Shown: positions 25,695-34,062, counted from the stretch's first letter. The stretch is 64,000 bases of DNA from Stenotrophomonas lactitubi (GCF_002803515.1 NZ_PHQX01000001.1:1426001-1490000); one strand, 5' to 3'. The notes: generated by a model from the letters alone, not told the origin. Translations and numbers: made by a program.

Positions 25695-27608
25695 ATGTCT
25701 TCACCCTGGCGGGACAGAATCCTCGGTCTGATGCCGCGTACGGCCATCGTCTGCCACGACTTGTTCATGGTATGGGCCTGTTGGCAGCTGCTGCATGCAG
25801 GTCGTTACTCGATCCTTGCCGACGCTCCCGCATTGCCGCTGTGGAACGTGGACACCACGCTGGTGCTGGCGCTGCAGGGCCTGGTGTTCTGGCGTATCGG
25901 CCTCTATCGCGGGCTGTGGCGCTTCGCCAGCGTCAGCGACCTGCTGAACATCTTCAAGGCCAGCTTCATCGGCCTGATCGCCATTGTTCTGGTGCTGGCC
26001 TGGAAGCGCTTCAACGGCGTGCCGATGTCGGTGCTGGTGATCTATCCGTTCGCACTGTCGGCACTGCTGGGCGCGCCGCGCCTGTTGTACCGGGCGTGGA
26101 AGGACTACCAGTCGCTGCAGTCCGATTCGTCCGCGCGCCGCGTGCTGATTCTCGGCGCCGGCCAAGCCGCTGAGACCCTGGTGCGCGACCTGCGCCGATC
26201 CGGCAATTTCGAGCCGGTTGGCCTGCTCGATGATGCACCGCACCTGCGTGGCGCCAAGCTGCAGAGCCTGCCGATCCTGGGCACGCTGGACGACGCACCG
26301 GCGGTGGCCCGGGAGACCGCGGCCAAGCTGCTGGTGATCGCCATGCCCTCGCTGGATGCCGTTGGCATGCAGCGCGTGGTGGCCATCTGCGAGAGCACCG
26401 GCATTCCGTTCCGCACGGTGCCCAAGCTCAGCGACATCCTGCAGGGTCAGTCGCTGCCGGGCCAGTTGAAGGAAGTGGCCATCGAAGACCTGCTTGGGCG
26501 CAAGCCGATCATGCCGGACTGGAACCTCATCCGCGGCTGGTTGGGTGGGCGCACGGTGATGGTCACCGGTGCCGGTGGCTCGATCGGGTCCGAGTTGTGT
26601 CGCCAGTGCGCGCGCCATGGTGCCGGTCGTATCGTGCTGCTGGAGATCAGTGAGCTGCTGCTGTTGACCATCGAGGGCGAGCTGCGCCGCAGCTTCCCCG
26701 ATGTCGAGATCGAAGCCGTGCTCGGTGACTGTGGCGACCCTGCGGTGATCCGTCATGCGCTGTCGCTGCACCCGGTCGACACCGCCTTCCATGCGGCCGC
26801 CTACAAGCATGTGCCGGTGCTGGAGCGTCAGCTGCGCGAAGCCGTGCGCAACAACATCCTGGCCACCGAGAACGTGGCCCGCGCCTGCCTGGAAGCCCGC
26901 GTCGAGCACTTTGTGTTCATTTCGACCGACAAGGCGGTGGACCCGGTCAATGCGCTGGGCGCCAGCAAGCGCTATGCGGAGATGATCTGCCAGAGCCTGG
27001 ACCAGAAGTCCACGCACACCCGTTTCGTGACCGTGCGCTTCGGCAACGTGCTGGCGTCGGCCGGCAGCGTGGTGCCGTTGTTCCGCGAGCAGATCCTCAA
27101 GGGCGGCCCGGTTACGGTGACCGACCCGGAGGTCAGCCGCTATTTCATGACCATTCCCGAGGCCTGCCAGCTGATCCTGCAGGCGGCCGCGTCGGCGTCG
27201 CACGGGGCGATCTATACCTTGGACATGGGCGAGCCCGTGCCGATCCGGGTGCTGGCCGAACAGATGATCCGCCTGGCGGGCAAGCAGCCCTACAAGGACA
27301 TCCCGATCATCTACACCGGCATGCGCCCGGGCGAGAAGCTGCACGAGACGCTGTTCTATTCCGACGAGGACTACCGGCCGACCGCGCACCCGAAGATCCT
27401 GGAAGCCGGCGTACGTGCGTTCTCGCGTGACGTCGTGCTGGGCAACGTGCCCAAGCTGCGCGAGGCGATTGCCAGGTACGACATCGATACGATCCAGGAA
27501 ATCCTGTTCGCGACCATGCCGGAATTCTCGCCAATCGAACAGGATGCTTACATTTCTTCCGCTAAGGTTGTGCCCTTTCCGGCACGTGAGGCCAGCAGGC
27601 ACCAATGA
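25695..27608 (+). CDS. Membrane-bound nucleotide-sugar 4,6-dehydratase (WbpM/CapD family)
   Basis: A 637-residue protein with four N-terminal membrane segments, a first Rossmann-like region (VLILGAGQAAETLVRDL, about residue 150) and the catalytic SDR domain starting GAGGSIGSELCRQ (about 292). The active-site segment reads STDKAVDPVNALGASKRY; Lys425 is present while the position that is Tyr in classical SDRs and Met in WbpM is Leu421. WbpM makes UDP-4-keto-6-deoxy-GlcNAc for QuiNAc and FucNAc. It lies between the GT4 transferase and galU, with the stop overlapping galU by 4 bases, so this is a surface-sugar operon. Confidence 0.87.
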   Translation: MSSPWRDRILGLMPRTAIVCHDLFMVWACWQLLHAGRYSILADAPALPLWNVDTTLVLALQGLVFWRIGLYRGLWRFASVSDLLNIFKASFIGLIAIVLVLAWKRFNGVPMSVLVIYPFALSALLGAPRLLYRAWKDYQSLQSDSSARRVLILGAGQAAETLVRDLRRSGNFEPVGLLDDAPHLRGAKLQSLPILGTLDDAPAVARETAAKLLVIAMPSLDAVGMQRVVAICESTGIPFRTVPKLSDILQGQSLPGQLKEVAIEDLLGRKPIMPDWNLIRGWLGGRTVMVTGAGGSIGSELCRQCARHGAGRIVLLEISELLLLTIEGELRRSFPDVEIEAVLGDCGDPAVIRHALSLHPVDTAFHAAAYKHVPVLERQLREAVRNNILATENVARACLEARVEHFVFISTDKAVDPVNALGASKRYAEMICQSLDQKSTHTRFVTVRFGNVLASAGSVVPLFREQILKGGPVTVTDPEVSRYFMTIPEACQLILQAAASASHGAIYTLDMGEPVPIRVLAEQMIRLAGKQPYKDIPIIYTGMRPGEKLHETLFYSDEDYRPTAHPKILEAGVRAFSRDVVLGNVPKLREAIARYDIDTIQEILFATMPEFSPIEQDAYISSAKVVPFPAREASRHQ

Positions 27609-28483
27609 GCAAGCGCATTCGCAAGGCAGTATTTCCAGTAGCAGGTCTGGGCACGCGTTTTCTTCCGGCGACCAAGACGGTGCCAAAGGAGATGCTGCCG
27701 ATCATCGATCGGCCGCTGATCCAGTACGCCGTGGATGAGGCGATCGAAGCGGGCTGTGACACCCTGGTGTTCATCACCAATCGCTACAAGCACGCTGTCG
27801 CCGACTATTTCGACAAGGCCTACGAGCTCGAGCAGAAGCTCGAGCGCGCGGGCAAGCACGAGCAGCTCGAATTGATCCGCCATGTGCTGCCGGAAGGCGT
27901 GCGCGCGATCTTCGTCACCCAGGCCGAGGCTCTGGGCCTGGGCCACGCGGTGCTGTGCGCCAAGGCGGTCATCGGTGACGAGCCGTTTGCTGTGCTGTTG
28001 CCGGATGATCTGATCTGGAACCGCGGCGCGGGTGCACTGAAGCAGATGGCCGACCTCAACGAGGCCAGCGGCGCCAGCGTCATCGCCGTGGAAGACGTGC
28101 CACACGACAAGACGGCCAGTTACGGCATCGTCGCCACCGAGGCGTTCGATGGCCGCAAGGGGCGTATCTCGCAGATCGTGGAGAAGCCGAAGCCGGAAGA
28201 CGCACCGAGCGATCTGGCGGTGGTGGGTCGCTACGTGCTGAGCCCGAAGATCTTCGAGCTGCTTGAGCAGACCCGGACCGGTGCCGGCGGCGAGATCCAG
28301 CTGACCGATGCGATCGCCGAACTGCTGAAGACCGACGAAGTTGATGCCTATCGTTTCGAAGGCACCCGTTTCGACTGCGGCACCCATCTGGGGCTGGTCG
28401 AGGCGACGATTCGTTTTGCGCTGGACAACCCGAAGCTGGCCGGCCCGGCGCGGGAGAAGCTGACGGCGATGCTGGCGGAATAA
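27605..28483 (+). CDS. galU: UTP-glucose-1-phosphate uridylyltransferase
   Basis: A 292-residue nucleotidyltransferase. It has the GalU N-terminus (RKAVFPVAGLGTRFLPATKTVPKEMLP), the substrate loop VLLPDDLIW, and the VEKPKPEDAPSDLAVVGRYVL and FDCGTHLG segments. It forms UDP-glucose from UTP and glucose-1-phosphate for LPS core, trehalose and exopolysaccharide. The ATG overlaps the preceding stop (ATGA). The operon ends about 210 bp downstream at a terminator, with a large palindromic repeat between. Confidence 0.96.
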   Translation: MSKRIRKAVFPVAGLGTRFLPATKTVPKEMLPIIDRPLIQYAVDEAIEAGCDTLVFITNRYKHAVADYFDKAYELEQKLERAGKHEQLELIRHVLPEGVRAIFVTQAEALGLGHAVLCAKAVIGDEPFAVLLPDDLIWNRGAGALKQMADLNEASGASVIAVEDVPHDKTASYGIVATEAFDGRKGRISQIVEKPKPEDAPSDLAVVGRYVLSPKIFELLEQTRTGAGGEIQLTDAIAELLKTDEVDAYRFEGTRFDCGTHLGLVEATIRFALDNPKLAGPAREKLTAMLAE

Positions 28484-28530
28484 GGTGTTTTCAAGCGCTC
28501 CGTTCGCGGCGCCTTGATTGATACGTGATG

Positions 28531-28636
28531 GGCGGGATGGGCGGGCCTTTGCAGGACACGCCGTAAACCCGTCCATGGGGGCTCGATGGCGCCATCCATG
28601 GCGCCAACGGTCCTGCAAAGCCCCACCCATCCCGCC
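28531..28636. repeat. 106-bp palindromic element, copy 2
   Basis: Terminal inverted repeats of 27 bp with two mismatches (GGCGGGATGGGCGGGCC... against ...GCCCCACCCATCCCGCC) flank a 60-bp core at 28554-28613. The core matches the reverse complement of 3480-3539 at 59 of 60 positions. The outer arms are longer than in copy 1, showing that the core is the conserved unit. It lies between galU and its terminator. Confidence 0.85.
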
Positions 28637-28696
28637 AGCCTGGTTTCCTGCGGGCGCGGACGGGTAGGGCGGAATCAACGGCAGAAGCAAAAGCAG

Positions 28697-28722
28697 AAAG
28701 GCAGCCATTGGCTGCCTTTTTT
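28697..28722 (+). terminator. Rho-independent terminator after galU
   Basis: A perfect AAAGGCAGCC / GGCTGCCTTT stem with a three-base loop and further T residues. It is the first clear terminator after the lapA-to-galU gene series. Confidence 0.9.
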
Positions 28723-28748
28723 GTGGCTCTGACCCCATCGTGGAAAGC

Positions 28749-28767
28749 ATCCACGCATGGCGTGGAT
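28749..28767. repeat. ATCCACGC palindrome
   Basis: ATCCACGC-ATG-GCGTGGAT followed by CTAC, the same unit as at 3365, 43676 and 43728. It lies in the 470-bp gene-free gap between galU and fadA, which otherwise holds the two larger palindromic elements and the terminator. Confidence 0.8.
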
Positions 28768-28809
28768 CTACTGCCTTTGCTCACCCCTCCGCCGCGCGGA
28801 ATGTTGGGT

Positions 28810-28917
28810 GGTCCGGGTGGGTGAGGCTGACCGGGACTGTCAGCGGCATGGATGCCGCTGCCAAGCCTACAGGGATGTACTTGCGGCGTGTCCCGGGCAG
28901 TCTCACCCGCCCGGGCC
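28810..28917. repeat. 108-bp long-arm palindromic element, second family
   Basis: Arms of 27 bp with about four mismatches (GGTCCGGGTGGGTGAGGCTG... / ...CAGTCTCACCCGCCCGGGCC) enclose a perfect CAGCGGCAT-GG-ATGCCGCTG hairpin. The stretch TTGCGGCGTGTCC near one arm is shared, with one change, with the 60-bp core of the elements at 3471 and 28531 (TTACGGCGTGTCC), so the two families look related. Confidence 0.75.
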
Positions 28918-28956
28918 CCACAGCCAGCCAACAATCAGCCGGCAACGCTCTGAACC

Positions 28957-30165
28957 TTACAGCGCCTCGAAAATGCCCGCCGCGCCCATGCCGGTACCGA
29001 TGCACATCGTCACCATGCCGTACTTCTGCTGGCGACGACGCAGGCCGTGCAGCAGGGTCGCGGTACGGATCGCACCGGTCGCACCCAGCGGGTGGCCCAG
29101 GGCGATCGCCCCGCCCAGCGGATTGACCTTGCTCGGGTCCAGGCCGCAATCGCGGATCACCGCCAGCGACTGTGCCGCGAAGGCTTCGTTGAGCTCGATC
29201 CAGTCCAGCTGGTCCTGGGTAAGGCCGGCCTGCTTCAGCGCCTTCGGAATCGCGGCGATCGGGCCGATGCCCATCACTTCCGGACGCACGCCGGCCACCG
29301 AGAAGCTGACGAAACGGGCCAGCGGGGTCAGGCCGTAATCCTTGATCGCCTGTTCCGACGCCAGCAGCACCGCGCCGGCGCCATCGCTCATCTGCGAGGA
29401 GTTGCCGGCAGTGACGGTGCCGCCGAACTGGCCGTTGCGGAACACCGGACGCAGCTTGGCCAGGCCTTCAGCGGAGGAATCCGGACGCGGGCCTTCGTCG
29501 GTGTCGGCCACCTTGTTGCGGGTGATGATGCGCTTGCCGTCGGCCAGGTCGGGCTGGTGCGAGATGATCTCGTACGGGCTGATCTCGTCCTTGAAGTCGC
29601 CATTCTGGATGGCGGCCATGGCCTTCTGGTGCGATGCCAGGGCGAACGCGTCCTGGTCTTCGCGCGAGACCTTCCATTCTTCAGCGACCTTCTCGGCGGT
29701 GATGCCCATGCCGTAGGCGATGGCGACGTGGTCGTTGTCGAACACGCTCGGGGCCATCGCGATCTTGTTGCCCATCATCGGCACCATCGACATCGATTCG
29801 GTGCCGCCGGCCAGCATCAGGTCGGCATTGCCAAGGCGGATGGCGTCGGCCGCCTGCGCTACGGCCTGCAGGCCGGAGGAGCAGAAGCGGTTCACGGTCT
29901 GCGCGGCGATGGTGTTCGGCAGGCCGGCCAGCAGCACGCCGATGCGGGCCACGTTCATGCCCTGCTCGGCTTCCGGCATCGCGCAGCCGATGATCGCGTC
30001 ATCGATGCGGTTGACGTCCACGCCCGGTGCCTGCGCGACGACGCTGCGCAGCACGTGGGCGAGCATGTCATCGGGGCGGGTGTTGCGGAACATGCCCTTG
30101 GGCGCCTTGCCAACCGGGGTGCGGGTGGCGGCGACGATGTAGGCGTCCTGGATTTGCTTGGTCAT
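28957..30165 (-). CDS. fadA: Acetyl-CoA C-acyltransferase (3-ketoacyl-CoA thiolase)
   Basis: A 402-residue thiolase. The acyl-accepting Cys is in NRFCSSGLQAV (about residue 94), the His motif is GHPLGATGA and the second Cys is in CIGTGMGAAG near the C-terminus. It catalyses the last step of beta-oxidation, cleaving 3-ketoacyl-CoA to acetyl-CoA and a shortened acyl-CoA. It is the third gene of a TetR-FadN-FadA series on the minus strand and follows the FadN-like gene by 74 bp, a gap containing one GTGCCGACC hairpin. Confidence 0.92.
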   Translation of the reverse strand: MTKQIQDAYIVAATRTPVGKAPKGMFRNTRPDDMLAHVLRSVVAQAPGVDVNRIDDAIIGCAMPEAEQGMNVARIGVLLAGLPNTIAAQTVNRFCSSGLQAVAQAADAIRLGNADLMLAGGTESMSMVPMMGNKIAMAPSVFDNDHVAIAYGMGITAEKVAEEWKVSREDQDAFALASHQKAMAAIQNGDFKDEISPYEIISHQPDLADGKRIITRNKVADTDEGPRPDSSAEGLAKLRPVFRNGQFGGTVTAGNSSQMSDGAGAVLLASEQAIKDYGLTPLARFVSFSVAGVRPEVMGIGPIAAIPKALKQAGLTQDQLDWIELNEAFAAQSLAVIRDCGLDPSKVNPLGGAIALGHPLGATGAIRTATLLHGLRRRQQKYGMVTMCIGTGMGAAGIFEAL

Positions 30166-30195
30166 TGCAGTGATCTCTTGAATTTTTTAGCCGGA

Positions 30196-30216
30196 GTGCC
30201 GACCAACGGTCGGCAC
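30196..30216. repeat. GTGCCGACC palindrome between fadN-like and fadA
   Basis: GTGCCGACC-AAC-GGTCGGCAC, followed by CCACCAAAAGC. It lies within the operon, where a hairpin could adjust the relative amounts of the two messages. Confidence 0.75.
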
Positions 30217-30239
30217 CCACCAAAAGCAGGGAGGGGCAA

Positions 30240-32612
30240 TCAGTTCCGCAGCGGCTTGCCGGTCTTGAGCATGTGCGCGATGCGGGCCTGGGTCTTTTCC
30301 TGCTGGGCCAGTTCGACGAAGTGCTTGCGCTCCAGGGTCAGCAGCCACTCTTCGTCGACCAGGGTGCCGCGGTCGACCTTGCCGCCGCACAGCACGGTGG
30401 CGATGCGCTCGGCGATCTCGTAGTCGTACGGGCTGATGAAGCGGCCTTCCAGCATGTTGACCAGCATCATCTTGAAGGTCGCGATGCCGACGTCACCGGC
30501 CACCTGGATGCGGCGTGCCGGCAGCGGCGGACGGTAGCCCGCTTCGGCCAGCGCACGTGCTTCGGCCTTGGCGATGTACAGCGCCTCGTAGCTGTTGAAC
30601 ACCACCTTGTCGGTGCTGCGCAGCAGGCCCAGTTCCTGGGCGTTGACCGCCGAGTTGGACACCTTGGCCATCGCCACGGTCTCGAAGGTCTTCTTCAGTT
30701 CGGCGAACACGTCACCGCCCGGGCCTGCAGCCTGCGAGGCGCGCACGGCCAGTTCCTTCAGGCCGCCACCGGCCGGCAGCAGACCGACGCCGGCCTCGAC
30801 CAGGCCGATGTAGCTTTCCAGGAAGGCCACGGTCTTGGCGCTGTGCATCTGGAATTCGCAGCCGCCACCCAGGGCCAGGCCACGCACCGCAGCCACCACC
30901 GGCACCAGCGAGTACTTGATGCGCTGGCTGGTGCGCTGGAAGTTGTGCACCATTTCCTCGAACTGGTCGACCTTGCCGGCCTGCAGCAGGCCGAGCGCGC
31001 CGGCCAGGTCGGCACCGGCGGAGAAGGGCTCCTTCTGCTGCCAGATCACCAGGCCCTGGAAGTCCTTCTCGGCGCGCGTGACGCACTCCTGCAGGCCATC
31101 CAGCACGTGGTCGGACACGGTGTTCATCTTGGTCTTGAAGCTGACCACGGCGATGCCATCACCGTCGTGCCACATGCGCAGGCCGTCGTTCTCGAACACG
31201 GTCTCGCCCGGTGCGAACTTCTCGCCCAGCAGCGGATCGGGGAAGCGCTGGCGCTGGTACACCGGCAGCGACGAGCGCGGCAGCTTGGCGTTGCGCGACG
31301 GGCTGTAGCTGCCCTCGGCGGCGTGCACACCGTCGCGGCCATCGAACACCCAGTCCGGCAGCGGGGCGTTGCTCATGCTCTTGCCGGCCACGATGTCATC
31401 GGCGATCCACTGTGCGACCTGCTTCCAGCCGGCGGCCTGCCAGGTTTCGAACGGGCCCAGCGACCAGCCGTAGCCCCAGCGGATGGCCAGGTCGACGTCG
31501 CGCGCGGTCTCGGCGATGTCGGCCAGGTGGTAGGCGCTGTAGTGGAACAGATCGCGGAAGGTCGCCCACAGGAACTGCGCCTGCGGGTGCTGGCTCTCGC
31601 GCAGCTTGGCGAACTTCTCGGCCGGGTTCTTGATCTTCAGGATCTCGACCACTTCCGGTGCGGCGGCGCGGTCAGCCGGACGGTAGTCCTGCTTTTCCAG
31701 GTCCAGCACCACGATGTCCTTGCCGACCTTGCGGAAGATGCCGGCGCCGGTCTTCTGGCCCAGTGCACCCTTGGCAATCAGCGCATCCAGCCACTTCGGC
31801 GACTTGAAGAATTCATGCCACGGGTCATTCGGCAGAGTATCGCCCATGGTCTTGATGACGTGGGCCATGGTGTCCAGGCCGACCACGTCGGAGGTGCGGT
31901 AGGTGGCCGACTTCGGGCGGCCGACCAGCGGGCCGGTCAGGCCGTCCACTTCATCGAAGCCCAGGCCGAACTGCTGGGTGTGGTGGATGGTGGACAGGAT
32001 CGAGAACACGCCGATGCGGTTGCCGATGAAGTTCGGGGTGTCCTTGGCGTACACCACGCCCTTGCCCAGGGTGGTGACCAGGAAGGCTTCCAGGCCTTCC
32101 AGCACGCTGGCGTCGGTGGTGGTGGCCGGAATCAGCTCGGCCAGGTGCATGTAGCGCGGCGGATTGAAGAAATGCACGCCGCAGAAGCGGTGGCGCAGCT
32201 GTTCCGGCAGCACGTCGGCCAGCTTGTTGATGCCCAGGCCCGAGGTGTTGGAGGCCAGCACCGCGTGGTCGGCCACGAACGGGGCGATCTTCTTGTACAG
32301 GTCCTGCTTCCAGTCCATGCGCTCGGCGATGGCCTCGATGATCAGGTCGCAGTCCTTCAGCTGTTCCAGCCCGGTCTCGTAGTTGGCCGGGGTGATGGCT
32401 TCGGCCAGCGACTTGCTGGCCAGCGGTGCCGGGCTCAGCTTGCCGAGGTTGGCGATCGACTTCAGCACGATGCCATCGGCCGGACCTTCCTTTGCGGGCA
32501 GGTCGAACAGCACGGTGTCGACGCCGGCATTGGTGAGGTGGGCGGCGATCTGGGCACCCATGACGCCGGCACCCAGCACGGCGGCGCGGCGGACTAGCAG
32601 GGAATTGGACAT
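30240..32612 (-). CDS. Bifunctional 3-hydroxyacyl-CoA dehydrogenase / enoyl-CoA hydratase, FadN-type
   Basis: A 790-residue multifunctional beta-oxidation enzyme. The NAD-binding dehydrogenase comes first (VLGAGVMGAQIAAHL, residues ~13-27; HFFNPPRYMHLAELIP) and the crotonase-fold hydratase second (from about residue 515, with SAGADLAGAL and GLVEAGVGLLPAGGGLKEL). This is the order of Bacillus FadN, and the reverse of E. coli FadB/FadJ. Length and the C-terminal GKPLRN also match FadN. It hydrates trans-2-enoyl-CoA and oxidises the 3-hydroxyacyl-CoA for the thiolase encoded downstream. It follows the TetR gene by 26 bp. Confidence 0.9.
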   Translation of the reverse strand: MSNSLLVRRAAVLGAGVMGAQIAAHLTNAGVDTVLFDLPAKEGPADGIVLKSIANLGKLSPAPLASKSLAEAITPANYETGLEQLKDCDLIIEAIAERMDWKQDLYKKIAPFVADHAVLASNTSGLGINKLADVLPEQLRHRFCGVHFFNPPRYMHLAELIPATTTDASVLEGLEAFLVTTLGKGVVYAKDTPNFIGNRIGVFSILSTIHHTQQFGLGFDEVDGLTGPLVGRPKSATYRTSDVVGLDTMAHVIKTMGDTLPNDPWHEFFKSPKWLDALIAKGALGQKTGAGIFRKVGKDIVVLDLEKQDYRPADRAAAPEVVEILKIKNPAEKFAKLRESQHPQAQFLWATFRDLFHYSAYHLADIAETARDVDLAIRWGYGWSLGPFETWQAAGWKQVAQWIADDIVAGKSMSNAPLPDWVFDGRDGVHAAEGSYSPSRNAKLPRSSLPVYQRQRFPDPLLGEKFAPGETVFENDGLRMWHDGDGIAVVSFKTKMNTVSDHVLDGLQECVTRAEKDFQGLVIWQQKEPFSAGADLAGALGLLQAGKVDQFEEMVHNFQRTSQRIKYSLVPVVAAVRGLALGGGCEFQMHSAKTVAFLESYIGLVEAGVGLLPAGGGLKELAVRASQAAGPGGDVFAELKKTFETVAMAKVSNSAVNAQELGLLRSTDKVVFNSYEALYIAKAEARALAEAGYRPPLPARRIQVAGDVGIATFKMMLVNMLEGRFISPYDYEIAERIATVLCGGKVDRGTLVDEEWLLTLERKHFVELAQQEKTQARIAHMLKTGKPLRN

Positions 32613-32638
32613 GGTGTAGGGCCTTTGTTGGTCAGCAG

Positions 32639-33307
32639 TTACTGGGTGGAATCAATGGAGGCGGGCAGGGTGCTGCCGCTGCGGGCGGCGGCGCGGAATC
32701 CGGCCTCGGCGAAATGGATCAGTTCATGCGCGGCATGGGCACGATGCGCCGTTTCGGTGACACCGGCGGGTCGCTTGATCAGCCCGAAATCGGCCATGGC
32801 ATAGGTCAGCGAGCCGGCTAGGAAATCCAGGCGCCAATAGAGCTCCTCTTTGCTCAGGCTGGGCACGCAGGTGGCAATCGCCTTGCCGAACTCACGCAGC
32901 ACGTGGCCATAGTGGTCGGACAGGAACTTGCGCAGGTTGTCGTTCTTTTCAGCGTAGGCACGGGCGATCACGCGGACGAAGGCGCCGCCGTTCTGGCGGT
33001 CCTGGGCCAGCGCCAGGGCCGGCTCGACGAAGGCGGCCAGCACCGGCCGCAGTTGCCCGGGGTGTTCGTTGCGGGCGCGCTCGAGCTGGGCCAGGCGGGC
33101 GCCGGTCATCTCGTCCATGCGGCGGCGGAAGACTTCGTTGACCAGGTTTTCCTTGGACCCGAAGTGGTAGTTCACCGCAGCGATGTTGACGTCGGCCTGG
33201 CTGGTGACTTGGCGCAGCGAGGTGCCGGCAAAGCCGTGCTGGGCGAACAGCTCCTCGGCGGCGCCGAGGATCCGGTCCTTGGTCGAGAAGTGGGCGGGCT
33301 TGGCCAT
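32639..33307 (-). CDS. TetR-family regulator, PsrA-like, of fatty-acid oxidation
   Basis: A 222-residue TetR regulator. The helix-turn-helix (ILGAAEELFAQHGFAGTSLRQVTSQADVN followed by AAVNYHFGSKENLV) closely resembles Pseudomonas PsrA, and the ligand domain shares the YWRLDFLAGSLTYAM region. PsrA-type proteins release DNA on binding long-chain fatty acids or acyl-CoA. The gene is first in the operon with the FadN-like gene and fadA, and a palindrome of the PsrA style lies 18 bp ahead of its start, so autoregulation together with control of beta-oxidation is inferred. Confidence 0.87.
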   Translation of the reverse strand: MAKPAHFSTKDRILGAAEELFAQHGFAGTSLRQVTSQADVNIAAVNYHFGSKENLVNEVFRRRMDEMTGARLAQLERARNEHPGQLRPVLAAFVEPALALAQDRQNGGAFVRVIARAYAEKNDNLRKFLSDHYGHVLREFGKAIATCVPSLSKEELYWRLDFLAGSLTYAMADFGLIKRPAGVTETAHRAHAAHELIHFAEAGFRAAARSGSTLPASIDSTQ

Positions 33308-33324
33308 CGGGCGGGCGGACCTTA

Positions 33325-33342
33325 ATCAAACGATTGTTTGAT
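33325..33342. promoter_or_regulatory. Predicted operator for the PsrA-like repressor
   Basis: A perfect 7-bp inverted repeat, ATCAAAC-GATT-GTTTGAT, directly upstream of the TetR gene. The AAAC-N4-GTTT core is like the published PsrA site (GAAAC-N4-GTTTC). It is AT-rich against a GC-rich background and overlaps the expected promoter. Confidence 0.85.
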
Positions 33343-33413
33343 ACTAGAACCAGACGGTAGCGTATGGCATTTTGCAGTGCAGCAAAAATGCCTGGGCGGT
33401 TACAGGGGATTCA

Positions 33414-33510
33414 GTAGTGCCAGCCCATGGCTGGCAGCTCGCAATCCTGAATGGGAGCCCCAGGCCCGAAACGACCGGCATGAGGCCTGCCAGCCATGGG
33501 CTGGCACTAC
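33414..33510. repeat. GTAG-bounded paired palindrome, TGCCAGCC type
   Basis: GTAGTGCCAGCCCATGGCTGGCA at one end and TGCCAGCCATGGGCTGGCACTAC at the other, with about 50 bp between. Same design as the SMAG elements but a different stem sequence. It fills most of the gap between the divergent TetR gene and ndk. Confidence 0.85.
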
Positions 33511-33524
33511 TGAGTGGGATCTTT

Positions 33525-33580
33525 TACAATCCGCGCACGTTTATCAGGCTAAGCCCGCGTTTCGACGCGGCTTTTTTTTT
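33525..33580 (+). promoter_or_regulatory. Possible promoter and intrinsic terminator in the ndk leader
   Basis: TACAAT at 33525-33530 looks like a -10 box. About 20 bases further, a stem AGCC(C)GCGT-TTCG-ACGCGGCT is followed by nine T residues, a textbook terminator (33552-33580). There is no gene upstream on this strand back to galU, so the terminator would stop a transcript of about 45 bases that begins here, 47 bp before the ndk start. A second hairpin (GGGCC-N6-GGCCC, 33591-33606) precedes the ribosome site. Confidence 0.6.
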
Positions 33581-33626
33581 GTTACCCTTCGGGCCATCAG
33601 CGGCCCGATTCCATTGGAGACATCCC

Positions 33627-34052
33627 ATGGCGCTGGAGCGCACCCTTTCGATCGTCAAGCCGGACGCCGTTGCCAAGAACGTCATCGGCGAAATCTACGC
33701 CCGCTTTGAAAAGGCTGGCCTGAAGGTCGTGGCCGCCAAGTACAAGCAGCTGTCGCGCCGTGAAGCCGAAGGCTTCTACGCCGTGCACCGCGAGCGTCCG
33801 TTCTTCAACGCACTGGTCGAGTTCATGATCTCCGGCCCGGTGATGATCCAGGCCCTGGAAGGCGAGAACGCCGTCCTGGCCCACCGCGACCTGCTGGGCG
33901 CCACCAACCCGAAGGAAGCCGCTGCGGGCACCATCCGCGCCGACTTCGCCGAATCCATCGATGCCAACGCCGCCCACGGCTCGGACTCGGTCGAGAACGC
34001 CGCGATCGAAATCGCCTACTTCTTCGCCGCCACCGAAGTCGTTTCGCGCTGA
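33627..34052 (+). CDS. ndk: Nucleoside diphosphate kinase
   Basis: A 141-residue protein with the NDK layout: [15 protein letters not shown] with the nucleotide-binding Lys, [14 protein letters not shown], and the phospho-His motif [12 protein letters not shown] (His about residue 117). It equilibrates nucleoside triphosphate pools. TTGGAGA provides the ribosome site. The next gene, rlmN, starts 11 bases downstream, so the ndk promoter may drive the whole rlmN-to-der series. Confidence 0.97.
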   Translation: MALERTLSIVKPDAVAKNVIGEIYARFEKAGLKVVAAKYKQLSRREAEGFYAVHRERPFFNALVEFMISGPVMIQALEGENAVLAHRDLLGATNPKEAAAGTIRADFAESIDANAAHGSDSVENAAIEIAYFFAATEVVSR

Positions 34053-34062
34053 GAGTGATGCC

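Noticed and set aside
28491..28934. 147-codon minus-strand frame between galU and fadA
   Set aside because: It runs through a terminator and two palindromic elements and has no codon bias or recognisable protein features.
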